Shown here piece by piece: positions 7,541 through 16,279 of a stretch of DNA of 34,260 bases. Made by a program: the position numbers and the translations under genes. Position 1 is the stretch's first letter. Each line of letters opens with the position of its first letter. Origin of the DNA: Thermosulfurimonas sp. (GTDB lineage: Bacteria > Desulfobacterota > Thermodesulfobacteria > Thermodesulfobacteriales > Thermodesulfobacteriaceae); assembly GCA_015487645.1 (NCBI GenBank), contig WFPH01000150.1:1-34260 (forward strand), read 5' to 3'. The notes beneath the pieces are model-generated. The model worked only from the letters and a program-made list of their open reading frames with translations. It was not told the DNA's origin and made no database searches.

Positions 7541-8893
7541 ATGGGACTCACCGGTATTCAGATCATGCAGAAGTTGCCTAAGACCAACTGCGGGGATTGC
7601 GGTTTCCCCACCTGTCTGGCCTTTGCCATGAAGGTAGCTGCCGGGCAGGCCGAGATCGACAAGTGTCCGCACGTGGATCCGGCGGTCAAGGAGGAGATCG
7701 CCGAGGCCTCGGCGCCGCCTATCCGGACGGTGGTTCTTGGAAGCGGAGAAAACCAGGTCAAACTCGGAGGGGAAACTGTCCTTTTCCGGCACGAAAAGCG
7801 TTTCGAGAACCCCACGGCTATCGGTGTGAGGATAGCCACAGACATGTCTGCCGAGGAGATCGAACGGCGCCTTGAGGCCTTTCGTAAGTTCCGCTGGGAA
7901 CGGGTAGGGGTGGAGCTAAAGGCCGACATGGTGGCCGTAGAGGACACCGGAGCCGGCAAAGAGGCCTTCTGTAACTTGGTCAAGAAGGTGCGGGAGGAAG
8001 CCCCGGAGGCCGTCCTGGTTCTCATGAGCGGAGACCGGGAGATACTTTCTTCGGCCTGCGATCTCTGCGGGGAACACCGGCCTCTACTTTACGCGGCCAC
8101 GCTCGACAATTTCAAAGAGATGGGAGAACTGGCCAAAGAAAAGAAGGCCGCGCTGGCGGTGAAAGGCGAGAGTCTGGCGGAGACGGCCCGGATTTCTGAA
8201 GAGCTCATCAAGATGGGGCTCAAAGATCTGGTGCTTGATACCGGAGCCAAAAGCGTGCGTGAGCTTTATGAGGACCAGGTGATCGTGCGCCGGGCGGCCA
8301 TCAAGAAGCGTTTCAAACCCTTCGGGTTCCCCACGATCACTTTTCCTTACCGCTACACGGACAACTACCTGGCGGAGGCCATCCTGACCTCGGTCCTCAT
8401 CCCGAAGTATGCCGGAGCGGTTATACTTTCTGATTTCCGGGGGGATGTCCTCTTCCCGCTTTTCGTGGAACGGATGAACATCTTTACTGATCCGCAGAAG
8501 CCTCTGGTGGTAGAGGAGGGGATCTATCCCATCAATGGTCCGGACGAAAATTCTCCGGTGCTGGTAACCTGCAATTTTGCTCTGACTTACTTCATCGTTT
8601 CGGGAGAAGTGGAAGGCAGCCGGGTACCCTCCTGGCTTCTCATCAAGGATACCGAAGGACTTTCGGTGCTCACAGCCTGGGCCGCGGGCAAGTTTGGGGC
8701 GGACACCATCGCGGAGTTCGTTAAGAAATGCGGTATAGCGGACAAGGTCAAGCACCGTAAGCTGGTTATCCCGGGCTATCTGGCCTCTATCAAAGGCGAG
8801 CTTGAGGACGAGCTTCCGGACTGGGAAATTATTATCGGGCCGCGTGAGGCCAGTGGTCTTCCGGCCTTCCTCAAGGAATGGAAAGCGGCCTAA
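7541..8893 (+). CDS. acsC: corrinoid iron-sulfur protein large subunit
   Basis: A 450-residue AcsC/CdhE protein. The N-terminal [4Fe-4S] domain shows C17, C20, C25 and C42 in NCGDCGFPTC and DKCPHV, the pattern of the corrinoid iron-sulfur protein. The middle is a TIM barrel (GVRIATDMSAEEIERRLEAF) and the C-terminal domain binds the cobalamin cofactor and contacts AcsD. It accepts a methyl group from methyl-THF by AcsE and gives it to AcsB. Its partner AcsD is the C-terminal half of the fusion two genes upstream, so the heterodimer would carry a MetF appendage. The start ATG 7541 follows GGGAGGAGGG. The normal acsC-acsD adjacency is broken here by acsB. Confidence 0.96.
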   Translation: MGLTGIQIMQKLPKTNCGDCGFPTCLAFAMKVAAGQAEIDKCPHVDPAVKEEIAEASAPPIRTVVLGSGENQVKLGGETVLFRHEKRFENPTAIGVRIATDMSAEEIERRLEAFRKFRWERVGVELKADMVAVEDTGAGKEAFCNLVKKVREEAPEAVLVLMSGDREILSSACDLCGEHRPLLYAATLDNFKEMGELAKEKKAALAVKGESLAETARISEELIKMGLKDLVLDTGAKSVRELYEDQVIVRRAAIKKRFKPFGFPTITFPYRYTDNYLAEAILTSVLIPKYAGAVILSDFRGDVLFPLFVERMNIFTDPQKPLVVEEGIYPINGPDENSPVLVTCNFALTYFIVSGEVEGSRVPSWLLIKDTEGLSVLTAWAAGKFGADTIAEFVKKCGIADKVKHRKLVIPGYLASIKGELEDELPDWEIIIGPREASGLPAFLKEWKAA

Positions 8894-8908
8894 AATAGTT
8901 GATATGGG

Positions 8909-8914
8909 TATAAA
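8909..8914 (+). promoter_or_regulatory. possible internal -10 box before acsE
   Basis: The 48-base gap between acsC and acsE is AT-rich and holds TATAAA, followed after about 14 bases by the acsE Shine-Dalgarno. No convincing -35 box is seen 16-18 bases upstream. It could give extra acsE transcription, but read-through from acsC is the simpler view. Confidence 0.25.
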
Positions 8915-8941
8915 ATAAAGACTCCAAGAGGAGGGGAATTT

Positions 8942-9838
8942 ATGAGTCAGCAGGTTATCTGTATTGCCGAGAGTATTAACATCATGTCTAAGCGCATCGG
9001 TCCGGCCATGAAGGAAAGGAATCCCGAACCCATCAAGGAGATGGCCAAGGAAGAGGCTGAGCGGGGCGCGGATTATCTGGATCTTAATATTGGGCCGGCC
9101 AAGAAAGATGGTCCGGAGCTGGCGGCCTGGATCGTAAAGGTGGTGGAAGAGACGGTAGATGTGCCTATTTCGCTCGACACCACTAACCCCGAGGCCATGA
9201 CCGCGGGTCTCAAGGCTTCGAAGAATCCGGCCCGATGCCTCATGAACTCCATTTCCGCCCAGCCCGAGCGGATGGAAAAGCTCATCCCGGTGGCCGCGGA
9301 GCTCGGATGCGATGTGGTGGCTCTCCTTTGGGGGCCCGAGGGAATGCCGCGGGACGCTAACGAGCGGGCGGCGCTCGCGGTGGATCTCATCATGAAGCTC
9401 AACGAGGCCGGTATCCCCAACGAGAAGATCTGGGTGGATCCTATCGCTACCCCTATCACTCTGGGAGCCGAGCAGATCATGGCAGGTCTGGAGTTCCTGG
9501 CCATGCTTCAGGACATCGCTCCCGGGGCCAAGAGTACGGTAGGGCTTTCCAATGTCTCCAACGGGGTAGCCACTCACTTGAGACCTTACCTCAACCGCGT
9601 CTATCTCATGATGCTCATGAAGTACAACATCTATTCGGCCATTGTGGACGTTTATGACCAGGAGCTGGTAGAGATCGCCAAAGGGAAGCATCCGGATTGG
9701 GTGAAGCTGGTTCACGACATCATGGACGGGGATGAACCGGATCCCAAAAGCCTTTCTCCGAAGGAGCTCGAAATCTACAAAACGGCCAGGGTTTTACTCG
9801 GGAAGACCATCTTCTCGGAGTCCTGGCTTGAACTGTAG
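8942..9838 (+). CDS. acsE: methyl-THF:corrinoid iron-sulfur protein methyltransferase
   Basis: A 298-residue TIM-barrel methyltransferase of the AcsE (MeTr) family, which moves the methyl group of methyl-THF to the cobalt of AcsC/AcsD. Visible family features are the pterin-binding segments GADYLDLNIGPAKKDG, PISLDTTNPEAM and LMNSISAQ, and the TVGLSNVSNG stretch. The Moorella protein has 262 residues; the extra length is mostly at the C-terminal end (EPDPKSLSPKEL to the stop). The start ATG 8942 follows AGAGGAGGGG. It is the last gene of the pathway cluster in this orientation, and a small hairpin follows its stop. Confidence 0.95.
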   Translation: MSQQVICIAESINIMSKRIGPAMKERNPEPIKEMAKEEAERGADYLDLNIGPAKKDGPELAAWIVKVVEETVDVPISLDTTNPEAMTAGLKASKNPARCLMNSISAQPERMEKLIPVAAELGCDVVALLWGPEGMPRDANERAALAVDLIMKLNEAGIPNEKIWVDPIATPITLGAEQIMAGLEFLAMLQDIAPGAKSTVGLSNVSNGVATHLRPYLNRVYLMMLMKYNIYSAIVDVYDQELVEIAKGKHPDWVKLVHDIMDGDEPDPKSLSPKELEIYKTARVLLGKTIFSESWLEL

Positions 9839-9852
9839 CTTTTAGTAAAGCT
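9837..9852 (+). other. short inverted repeat after acsE
   Basis: AGCTTT / AAAGCT arms of 6 bp with a TAGT loop begin inside the acsE stop codon. No run of T follows (CCTTAAAAG), so it is not a standard intrinsic terminator; it may stabilise the 3' end or weaken read-through into fdhA. Confidence 0.4.
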
Positions 9853-9908
9853 CCTTAAAAGATAGACTTTCTCACTTTTTAGCTTAGGGAAAGCGATGGG
9901 GGCTTTTT

Positions 9909-12900
9909 ATGAAGATTTGGCTGGACGGACAGGAGATCGAGGTCCAGGCGGGGGAGACCCTTTTAGAGGTAGCTAAAAGGGTAGGGGTCCACGTTCCGAC
10001 CCTTTGCTATCTACCGAGGGCTTCGGAATCACCGGTGCCCTGCGGACTGTGTGTGGTAGAGGTGGAGGGCCGTGGTCTAGTTCGAGCCTGTGCCACCCCG
10101 GTGGAAGACGGTCTCAGGGTAAACACAATCTCAGAGGCCGTAAAAGAAGCTCGTCGCAAGAAACTCGAGGCTCTGGTAGCCAACCACTACGGGGACTGCA
10201 AGGCCCCCTGCGGTCAGCCCTGTCCCGGGGGGCTCAACATTCAGGGTTACATCGCCTTCATTGCCCGGGGAGAGTACGCCGCGGCCCTGAGCCTGATTAA
10301 GGAAAGGCTCCCTCTTCCGGCCACCGTGGGCCGGGTGTGCCCCCGTTTCTGTGAACCCCGATGTCGCCGCGCCCTGGTAGATGCCCCCATCGCCATCAAT
10401 GATCTCAAGCGTTTTGTGGCCGATTGGGGTTTGAAACATGGTGAGCGGCGTCCGGAAATAGCGCCCCCGACCGGAAAGAAGGTGGCGGTGGTGGGTGCCG
10501 GACCAGCCGGCCTCTCCGCGGCCTACTACTTGAGGCTCCGTGGACATGGAGTGACCATTTTTGAGGCCCGGGAAGAACCGGGTGGTATGCCTCGCTGGGC
10601 TATACCGGATTTCAAGCTCCCCAAAGAGGTCCTACGCCAGGAAATCAAGGGCCTGCTTTCTCTGGGGATAGAGCTCAAAACGGGCCAGGCCTGGGGACGA
10701 GACTTCACCCTCAAAGATCTTTTCGATCAGGGGTATGAGGCCATCTTTCTGGCTATTGGGGCTTCCCGTGATCGGGGCCACGACGTCCCGGGAGAAGATA
10801 AAGCCCTCTCCGGGCTCGAGCTCCTCTACCGGCTAAATGCCGGGGAGGATCTCCCGGTAAGTAAAGGGCAGAAGGTCTTGGTCATGGGGGGAGGCTACAC
10901 CGCGGTGGATGTTTCCCGGGCTCTGGTGCGTCTGGGAGCCCGGGTGACCCTGGTCTACCCCCGTTCCCGGGTGGAAATGCCCGCTCCTCAGAGAGAGATA
11001 AAGGCCGCCGAGGCCGAAGGGGTGGAACTCTTTCTGATGGCCCTCCCGCTCGAGATCGAAAAAACGGACTCCGCCTATCGGGTACGTATGGCTCGGACGG
11101 TCCTCTCTGAACCTGATCCCAAGACTAAAGCTCGGAAGGTTGTTCCACTTGAAGGCACCGAAAAGGAATACGAATTCGATCTGGTGGTGAGGGCCTGGGG
11201 AGAAGAACCGGACTCCGCCTTCAAGTCCTTTGGAGAACTTGAGGCCCAGCTGGCCACCACTCCTACCGGTCAACTTAAAGTCCAGAGCGGAAGCCAGGCC
11301 ACCAGTCTTCCGGGGGTCTTTGCCGGTGGAGACTTTGTTTCCGGTCCCAAAACCGTGATCCAGGCGGTGGCTTCCGGCCGAAGGGCGGCCGAGGCTATCC
11401 ACGCCTATCTCCTCGGGATCAAAAAACCTAAGGGTATTACCACCGTAAAATACGACTTCAATCGGGGACGGCGTCCGGAAGAGATGGACCTGGAGTTCTA
11501 CGAACAGTTTCCATCCGCTCAGCGGGAGACTCCGGCAGAAAGGCCTCCGGAGGAAAGGATAGGGGACTTCGGGGAGGTCGTGGCCGGATTCACCGAGGAG
11601 GCGGCCCGGAGGGAGGCCGAAAGATGTCTAAAATGTGGATGTCTGGGGTTCCACAAGTGCACCTTCAGGGAACTTTTGATCGCGGAAAATGTGGCCGCTA
11701 AAGGTCGGAAGAGGGCCAAGTACCGGCTGGACACGGACCATCCCTTCATCGAAGTGGACTCCAACAAATGTGTGGGCTGTTTTCGGTGTCTCAGAAGCTG
11801 TCAACACGAGGGCTTAGAGCTCAAGATCTATGCCCAAGGAACCAGCGAGGAGGAGATTCATTTCAGTTTTACAGAGAACTGTGTAGCCTGTGGAGCCTGC
11901 GTAGATGCCTGTCCTACAGGGGCCCTTACCCGTAAAGACTCCACGGTTCCCTTTGCCAAGGAGGAGGTCCGCGAGGTTCGCACGGTCTGTGTGTACTGCG
12001 GCACAGGCTGCAATATCCTGGCGCGGGTGAAGAACGGAAGCATCTTAGAGGTCACCGGAGCCGAGGTGCCCCCCAATTACGGAGACCTCTGTGTCAAGGG
12101 GCGCTTCGGGTATACTTTTTACCGGCATCCGGAAAGACTCAAGCGTCCGCTCTTAAGGAATGATCGGGGGCAACCCTTCCGGGAGGTTTCCTGGGAAGAG
12201 GCCTTTGACTTTGTAGCCGAAAGGTTGCAGGCTATTAAAGACAAATACGGGCCAGAGGCCATCGGGGTCCTCTGCTCCGCCAGGACCACCAACGAAGAGA
12301 CCTATGTCGCGCAGAAGTTTGCCCGGGCGGTCCTAGGAACGCACAATGTAGATAATCCCGCACGGGTCTGACACGCTCCCTCGGTCGCGGGTCTCGCGGC
12401 CACCTTCGGATCCGGAGCGGCTACGGGGACCTTCGACGAGATTCTGAGGACCGAGGTCCTCATTCTCTGGGGAGCCAACCCCACCGAGGCCCATCCTATC
12501 GTGGGGTACAAGATCAAAAGGGCCTTGGAGAAAGGTCTTAAGCTGGTGGTGGTGGATCCCCGGAAGACGGAGCTTGCGGCGCAGGCCGATCTCTGGCTTC
12601 CTATCCGTCCCGGTACCAATGTAGCGTTAGCCAATGGCATTGCCCATGTCATCATTCGCGATGGTCTTTACCGGGAAGATTTCATCCGGGAGAGAACGGA
12701 GAATTTCGACGGGTACGCCCGCTATATCCTTACCGAATGGCCTTTGGAAAGGGTCGAACGGCTTACGGGCATCCGCCGAGAATATATCGAGCAGGTAGCC
12801 CGACTTTACGCCCGGGCGAAGAGGGCTCTCATCCTCTGGGGACTCGGGGTCGCGGAACATCGGAGCGGAAGCTACGGGGTAATGGCCCTAGCCAATCTGG

Positions 12901-14009
12901 CCCTTCTTTGCGGGCACGTTGGGCGTCCGGGTACCGGGGCCATGCCTCTCCGGGGGCAGAATAACGTCCAGGGAGCCTGCGACATGGGGGCCCTCCCTTA
13001 TGTGCTGCCGGGCTATCAGAAGCCTGAAGATCCTCTGGTACGCAAAAAGTTCGAAGAGATCTGGGGGCGGCCGCTACCCGAAAAACCCGGTCTTACCGAG
13101 CCCCGAATGTACCAGGAAGCCCTGGCCGGCCACCTCAAGGCCCTTTACATTGTGGGTTACGATGTGGCCCTGACGCACGCCAACTTAGAAAATGTGCATC
13201 GGGCTCTTAGCAGCTTAGATCTCCTGGTGGTGCATGACATCTTTTTCCCTAAGACGGGAGAGTTTGCCCATGTGGTTTTTCCGTCGGCCTGTCTTTTCGA
13301 GAAGGACGGCACCACCGACAACGGGGAACGTCGAGTCCAACGGATAAGAAAACTGGTGGAGCCTCCCGAGGGGGTGCTTACGGATTGGCAGATTATTGCG
13401 GAAATATCTCGACGTCTAGGATACGAGATGAACTATGCCCGAGCGGAGGATATCTTTGAGGAGATGCGCCGGGTGATGCCCAGCTTTGCCGGCCTCACCT
13501 ACGGAAGACTGGAAGAAAAAGGTCTTTGCTGGCCCGTCCCGGAGGAGACGCACCCCGGCACAGAGATCATGTTCCAGGAGAAGTTCGCCACCTCTTCCGG
13601 AAAGGCCTGCTTTGCGCTCCCCAAATACTGGCCAGCGGAAGAGGAACCAGATGGTAACTATCCTTTCCTTTTGATTACCGGCCGACGGCTTCCGCATTAC
13701 AATTGCGGTTCCATGACCCGAAGGGTGGCGGGGATTATGGATCTACTTCCGGAAGAACTGGTGGAGATCCATCCCAAAGACGCCCGCCGGTTGAAACTCC
13801 GGGAACGGGACCGTATTCGGATCGTCAGCCGGAGAGGGACTATTTCCGCCAGGGTCCACATTTCCTCGCGGGTAAATCCCGGGATCCTTTTCATGGATTT
13901 CCATTTTGAGGAGCCGCTTACCAATATGGTTACCAGTCCGGGGCTGGACGTGAAGGTGCATACTCCGGAATATAAAGTGGCCGCTGTTAGGATAGAAAAG
14001 GTAGATTAA
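9909..14009 (+). CDS. fdhA: formate dehydrogenase fused to a GltD/NfnB-like flavoprotein module; selenoprotein (UGA at 12369-12371)
   Basis: One frame of 1366 residues with an in-frame TGA as codon 821. Domains in order: a [2Fe-2S] domain (C33, C45, C48, C61); a GltD-like N-terminal cysteine region (C97, C101, C105, C144, C148, C152); a flavin and NAD(P) module (GAGPAG at 196-201, MGGGYTAVD near 326-334); a dicluster ferredoxin (C621-C631, C658-C668); and the molybdo/tungstopterin catalytic domain with its [4Fe-4S] ligands C694, C697, C701, C728 and K730. The active site reads ARV-U-HAPSVAGL, the Sec-His pair of formate dehydrogenase H. The frame stays open for 545 codons after the UGA. The module suggests NAD(P)H-linked CO2 reduction or formate oxidation, the first step of the methyl branch. 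It lies 70 bases after acsE, with a modest GGGGG ribosome site. Confidence 0.95.
12383..12401 (+). promoter_or_regulatory. SECIS hairpin for fdhA UGA
   Basis: GGTCGCG and CGCGGCC pair as a 7-bp stem (one G-U) around the loop GGTCT. The loop starts 18 bases after the UGA at 12369-12371. Both the loop sequence and the distance match the well-studied E. coli fdhF SECIS, which SelB binds. This is strong support for Sec insertion in place of termination. Confidence 0.92.
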
Positions 14010-15094
14010 AGCCTCTCGGTCACCACAGAAGCTCGATTGATATAGGAAAGCAGTTCATTAGTCATTAGGTTTTCGGCCGGCCCTTTGAGGTCCAGGACTC
14101 GGTATATCCAATTCGGAAGTTTGTACGCGTATTTACTCTCCAGATGGCCGTACAAGTGTGAAAGATAGTCGGCCACCGCGACCCAGGCGGCCAGTTTTCT
14201 CTCCTCGGGTGGTAGATCCCAGAACTGTTCTCTGGCTATAGGATGATGATAAGCGGTAGCGGCGTAAATTTCCGAGGGGAGGTTCCAGAATTTAACCACC
14301 AGACCTCCCAGAAGATTGTGCCCGAATCCAAAGCGAATTTCTTCTTCTTTTAAGGGGGGTAGGCTTTCCGTATAACTGGTGGTAAAGGACCCCTCTTCAC
14401 CAAACAAAGGCAGGAAAAATTTCCCTACGTCATGGAGGATTCCAGCCGTGATATAAAGACCGGGGTCATACCCCCTTTGAATGGCAAAATATCCCAGAAT
14501 ACTGGAGACCTCTACAGAATGTTTCCAGATATCTCTTATTTCCTCCCGGGACAGAGGAGTATATCGGTCAAGGGTTTTACGGAAAAAGTAGTGTAGCAAG
14601 ATCATTCTAAGCTGGTTATACCCCATGAGAACTATGGCTCTATGAACCGAGGTAATCTTTTGGGAAACTGCAGTTCGGAAAAAGGCCGAATTGGCTACTC
14701 GCAGGACTTCTGCGGTAAGAATGGGATCTAAAGAGATGATCTTGGCGATTTCTTTTACATTGGATTCAGGATTGGCTAAAAGCTGATACAATTTGGAGGA
14801 AAGGATTTCTGGAGGCGGGAGATCTTTCAAAAACTTAGGCATTTCTTTTTCCAACTTTTGCAGGTGTAGATTGGAGACCCAGTCGTATTGAGCCAGATCG
14901 TAGAGAATTATTTTCTCTTTTTCCTTTGTCAGTTCGTCTAAGATAGAATCGTGAGCCTCTTCCTTTTTTTCTTTTAGATCCGGACGGGAAAAACTCGAAG
15001 GAAGAGCCACCGTGGCTGATGAAGTATTTCTAAACAGATAGTACAATAGGTATATGAGCAACAAGAAAATTACAATCAGACCTAACTTCAACAT
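14006..15094 (-). CDS. membrane-anchored HDOD-domain protein
   Basis: A 362-residue protein starting at ATG 15094. Residues about 3-22 (LKLGLIVIFLLLIYLLYYLF) are one membrane segment with few flanking charges, followed by a charged, helical stretch. The rest is an HDOD domain: LPPPEILSSKLYQLLANPES, then DPILTAEVLRVANSAFF, then a recognisable HD motif HDVGK and a later HHPIA. HDOD proteins act in signalling and regulation but the target is usually unknown. A longer frame to TTG 15130 exists, but those bases fit a -35 box better (see the promoter entry). The gene is AT-rich against its neighbours. Its stop overlaps the fdhA stop in convergent orientation. Confidence 0.85.
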   Translation of the reverse strand: MLKLGLIVIFLLLIYLLYYLFRNTSSATVALPSSFSRPDLKEKKEEAHDSILDELTKEKEKIILYDLAQYDWVSNLHLQKLEKEMPKFLKDLPPPEILSSKLYQLLANPESNVKEIAKIISLDPILTAEVLRVANSAFFRTAVSQKITSVHRAIVLMGYNQLRMILLHYFFRKTLDRYTPLSREEIRDIWKHSVEVSSILGYFAIQRGYDPGLYITAGILHDVGKFFLPLFGEEGSFTTSYTESLPPLKEEEIRFGFGHNLLGGLVVKFWNLPSEIYAATAYHHPIAREQFWDLPPEERKLAAWVAVADYLSHLYGHLESKYAYKLPNWIYRVLDLKGPAENLMTNELLSYINRASVVTERL

Positions 15095-15101
15095 ATTTTT
15101 G

Positions 15102-15130
15102 ATTTTAAATAAACGGCACTCAAAATTCAA
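15102..15130 (-). promoter_or_regulatory. promoter of the HDOD gene, possibly leaderless
   Basis: On the minus strand TTGAAT (15130-15125), 17 bases, and TAAAAT (15107-15102) form a sigma-70-type promoter. The -10 box ends 7 bases before ATG 15094, so transcription would begin at or next to the start codon. No Shine-Dalgarno lies before that ATG. Confidence 0.55.
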
Positions 15131-15246
15131 TCTTTGTTAAAACTTGAACCTTTCCGGGCTCCTAGCTTTTCCTATGTCCGATAATAGATATTATGTAAAA
15201 TAAAGATCCGAAAAGCATCTTTCTGGCTTCCGGAGTAATTTTTTGC

Positions 15247-15252
15247 TATAAA
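15247..15252 (+). promoter_or_regulatory. -10 box before the membrane protein gene
   Basis: TATAAA ends 8 bases before ATG 15261, with no Shine-Dalgarno in between. A -35 match is weak. The rest of the divergent gap 15131-15246 is AT-rich and shows no gene or clear RNA structure. Confidence 0.4.
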
Positions 15253-15260
15253 AATAGCCG

Positions 15261-16160
15261 ATGCGAAGGATTTACGGTCCTCTAGCCCTCCTGGTTTTTG
15301 CGAGCGCTGTCCTCGGCCTTGCCACTGGTTGTCCCTTTCTCAAGACCTGGTTTTATCTCTTTGCCTGGTGGAGCTACATCTTTTTCCTGGACTGGCTCAA
15401 TTTGAGATTAAAAGGCACCTCTCGCCTGTACTCTGACCCTAAAGGATTTCTCAGACTCTCTCTGGCCTCAATCTTTCTGTGGCTTGTTTTCGAGTGGTTC
15501 AACCTGTTTCTTAAGAATTGGGCCTATCTCCAGGTTCCTTCGTCACTTTGGGTGCGTTGGCTGGGATACACCTTGGCCTTTGCCACCGTTCTTCCGGGAA
15601 TCTTTGAGACTTACGATCTCTTGGAGCACCTCTGGAAAAGGCCCCTCAGGATTCGCCCTCTTTCAACCCCCCTGAGATGGTTCCCTTTTTTTGCGATCTC
15701 GGGTCTACTCTGCGCGCTTCTTCCTCTGGCCTATCCGCATTACTTCTTCCCCTTGGTCTGGGCCTGGGGATTTCTCCTCCTGGAACCGTTCAATTATATA
15801 CTGATCCCCTCGGCTTCTCTCCTTAAAGATCTGGAAGAAGGCACGGCTAGACGCCCTGCCCTCCTCCTCTTATCTGGACTTATTTGTGGATTTTTTTGGG
15901 AGTGTTGGAACTACTGGGCTGGGACTAAGTGGATCTATACCCTCCCCTGGGCCTGGCTCATGAAAATCAAGCTCTTTGAAATGCCTTTGGCCGGCTATCT
16001 CGGTTTTCCTCCCTTTGCCCTGGAGTGCTGGTCTATGTGGATCTTCCTTCACAAAGAATTACAGAAAAAATGGGTAATTTTTATCATTGTTCTCTTCAGT
16101 ATAACCATGTTTCACGCTCTAGATCTTCATACAGTATTAAAATTCCAGAAATCTTTTTGA
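15261..16160 (+). CDS. polytopic membrane protein of unknown function
   Basis: I do not recognise the family with confidence. The 299-residue product is very hydrophobic and rich in Trp and Phe, with about eight likely membrane segments, for example residues 8-24, 28-46, 68-86 and 147-165. Notable motifs are FLDWLN, FEWFNLFLKNW, FWECWNYWAG and FEMPLAGYLGFPPFALECWSMW; the repeated acidic and aromatic residues within membrane segments suggest a conserved internal site. The start ATG 15261 has no Shine-Dalgarno but a -10 box close by. The gene is AT-rich like its neighbours and stands alone between a divergent HDOD gene and a cytochrome gene. It is a real gene by length, start context and composition; function is open. 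Confidence 0.75.
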   Translation: MRRIYGPLALLVFASAVLGLATGCPFLKTWFYLFAWWSYIFFLDWLNLRLKGTSRLYSDPKGFLRLSLASIFLWLVFEWFNLFLKNWAYLQVPSSLWVRWLGYTLAFATVLPGIFETYDLLEHLWKRPLRIRPLSTPLRWFPFFAISGLLCALLPLAYPHYFFPLVWAWGFLLLEPFNYILIPSASLLKDLEEGTARRPALLLLSGLICGFFWECWNYWAGTKWIYTLPWAWLMKIKLFEMPLAGYLGFPPFALECWSMWIFLHKELQKKWVIFIIVLFSITMFHALDLHTVLKFQKSF

Positions 16161-16216
16161 AGAAACATGTACCCGAAAATCATTCCTTTGAATTTGGCTT
16201 CCTTCTTGTTTCTTCA
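16158..16216. repeat. 10-bp perfect inverted repeat with 39-base spacer
   Basis: TGAAGAAACA (16158-16167) and TGTTTCTTCA (16207-16216) are exact inverted copies. The left arm covers the stop codon of the membrane protein gene; the right arm ends two bases before the -35 box of the cytochrome promoter, and a run of seven T follows at 16224-16230. It could be a loose terminator for the upstream gene or a regulator site. Confidence 0.4.
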
Positions 16217-16218
16217 GG

Positions 16219-16247
16219 TTGACTTTTTTTATAAGAAACGTTTAAAA
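16219..16247 (+). promoter_or_regulatory. promoter of the octaheme cytochrome gene
   Basis: TTGACT at 16219-16224 is followed after 16-17 bases by TTTAAA/TTAAAA at 16241-16247. The leader is about 25 bases and includes a clear Shine-Dalgarno (GGAGG at 16268-16272) before ATG 16280. Confidence 0.5.
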
Positions 16248-16279
16248 GTGTTAAAACTGCAGTCACCGGAGGTTAGAGA

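Noticed and set aside
6386-7792. 468-codon minus-strand frame opposite acsB and the start of acsC
   Set aside because: It crosses the gap between two real plus-strand genes and has no motif; it arises from codon bias.
8084-9715. 543-codon minus-strand frame opposite acsC and acsE
   Set aside because: It is a shadow of two certain genes in GC-rich DNA and shows no domain.
9880-9908. Terminator or small RNA switch before fdhA
   Set aside because: AAAGC/GCTTT and GCTT/AAGC pairings exist but stems are only 4-5 bp, too weak to support a call.
12501-14009. Separate formate dehydrogenase fragment or a pseudogene split at 12369
   Set aside because: The frame is continuous apart from one UGA at the Sec site, with a matching SECIS hairpin.
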